Below, in pieces: positions 63,554-64,000 of a stretch of DNA of 64,000 nt. Location: assembly GCA_017404545.1 (NCBI GenBank), contig JAFRCC010000025.1, positions 171,545 to 235,544 of the forward strand. The letters are read 5' to 3'. The notes below the pieces were generated by a model. The model was not told the origin of the DNA and made no database searches. It saw only the letters and a program-made list of their open reading frames with translations. The stretch is from Clostridia bacterium. GTDB taxonomy: Bacteria; Bacillota; Clostridia; TANB77; CAG-508. The position numbers and the translations under genes are program-made. Numbering within the stretch: position 1 is the stretch's first letter; each line of letters opens with the position of its first letter.

Positions 63554-63627
63554 GCGGGTATAATTTAGTGGTAGAATGCGATGCTTCCGACCTCGTCGCG
63601 CGGGTTCGATTCCCGCTATCCGCTCCA
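63554..63627 (+). tRNA. Glycine-type tRNA with extended UCCG anticodon (candidate CGGN quadruplet decoder)
   Basis: 74 nt with CCA. Acceptor GCGGGTA/TATCCGC, U73, and T-arm identical to the normal tRNA-Gly here, so glycyl-tRNA synthetase identity (G1:C72, C2:G71, C35, C36, U73) is kept. The anticodon loop (63584-63590) is CTTCCGA: U34 C35 C36 as in tRNA-Gly(TCC) but G37 instead of A37, giving UCCG, which pairs with CGGA and by U34 wobble CGGU. The anticodon stem CGATG/CCTCG has a T:C mismatch at pair 30:40, which could open the loop. The D-stem is also weak (A10:T25). Confidence 0.85.
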
Positions 63628-63631
63628 AAAG

Positions 63632-63655
63632 AACATAGCAAAGCTATGTTTTTTT
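63632..63655 (+). terminator. Terminator of the UCCG tRNA
   Basis: AACATAGC/GCTATGTT with an AAA loop and seven T; the tRNA is a single-gene unit. 63656-63795 holds nothing recognisable. Confidence 0.92.
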
Positions 63656-63795
63656 AGCTCTAATATATAAAATTTTAAATGAAAAAACACCTCAAATTTC
63701 TCCAACACCGGATTGGATGTAGTGAGCTCTAACAAACAATAATAAAATAAGTACAAGATGCATATAATATATTATTTAATTAAGGGAGGATTTTT

Positions 63796-64000
63796 ATGGA
63801 TGAGGAGCTAAAAAATAGGATTGTAAAAATGCTAGAAAAAGAATCGGACAATATAAAAAAATCAAGTGAAGATAATAAAACAAAATTAAAAAGACTACAT
63901 AGTATTCTTCATTTATTACAAATATTGGACAGATTTGAAGAACTTGAACCTGTTATTCAAGAATATTTAAATAGAGAGGCGGATAAAAGAAGATTTGAAA
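63796..64000 (+). CDS. Hypothetical protein, 5' part
   Basis: ATG behind GGGAGGA; open to the window end (68 codons). Charged and helical (LKRLHSILHLLQILDRFEELEPVIQ), not recognised. Confidence 0.6.
   Translation, partial: MDEELKNRIVKMLEKESDNIKKSSEDNKTKLKRLHSILHLLQILDRFEELEPVIQEYLNREADKRRFE

Noticed and set aside
63554..63627. Treating this tRNA as plain tRNA-Gly(TCC)
   Set aside because: G37 and the 30:40 mismatch set it apart from the two normal copies, and another ordinary UCC tRNA would be redundant. It could still read GGA as a triplet to some extent.

Overview
Low-GC, AGA-biased DNA from a spore-forming member of the Clostridia. Sporulation markers are a split sigK, yabG-veg-sipL, and yunB. 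The 4Fe-4S AddB, COG0523 GTPase, ThyX-like enzyme and two-subunit transketolase fit an anaerobic gut-type Firmicute; I cannot name the species.

Layout. 0-6.3 kb: 3D-domain wall protein fragment, then a DNA-repair operon (ogg, addB, pgeF, family-4 UDG). 6.4-8.1: LCP wall-polymer ligase. 8.9-18: leuS, class B sortase, mtaB, alaS, HIT, a second sortase, tRNA-His and tRNA-Gln. 18.2-29.4: accessory island (HTH, sortase substrate, macro domain, small resolvase, zinc-ribbon/GIY-YIG protein, HEPN-like protein, HUH Rep, large serine recombinase). 30-44.4: yabG, veg, sipL, yunB, COG0523 GTPase, thyX, dxs, ylmH, folD, dprA, a class D sortase and its LPRTG substrate. 44.5-47: sigK interrupted by a 1.82-kb skin-type element. 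48-64: glmS with its ribozyme, uvrC, thioesterase, ZIP transporter, transketolase halves, rsmE, yicC-rpoZ-gmk, tRNA-Gly genes. Four GC-richer, self-contained gene cassettes (8.2, 13.9, 29.4 and 47.2 kb) are scattered among these.

Central observation. Five genes look frameshifted: the LCP gene, a macro-domain gene, a small resolvase, dprA and the skin-type recombinase. In every case the break is an in-frame CGG followed by T or A, and dropping the C restores a full-length protein with a glycine (GGT/GGA) at that spot. I count nine such sites. In my frame-by-frame scan of the other native-looking genes (roughly 17,000 codons in all) I found no in-frame CGG at all, although CGG is common out of frame. 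At 63554-63627 lies a glycine-type tRNA whose anticodon loop reads CUUCCGA instead of the usual CUUCCAA, creating the four-base stretch UCCG, complementary to CGGA and, by wobble, CGGU. The simplest reading is that CGGN is decoded here as a four-base glycine codon (or directs +1 frameshifting) by this tRNA. The recoded genes act in DNA uptake, recombination and sigK rearrangement, so recoding may gate DNA mobility and late sporulation. This is inference from sequence and needs genome-wide codon counts and proteomics.
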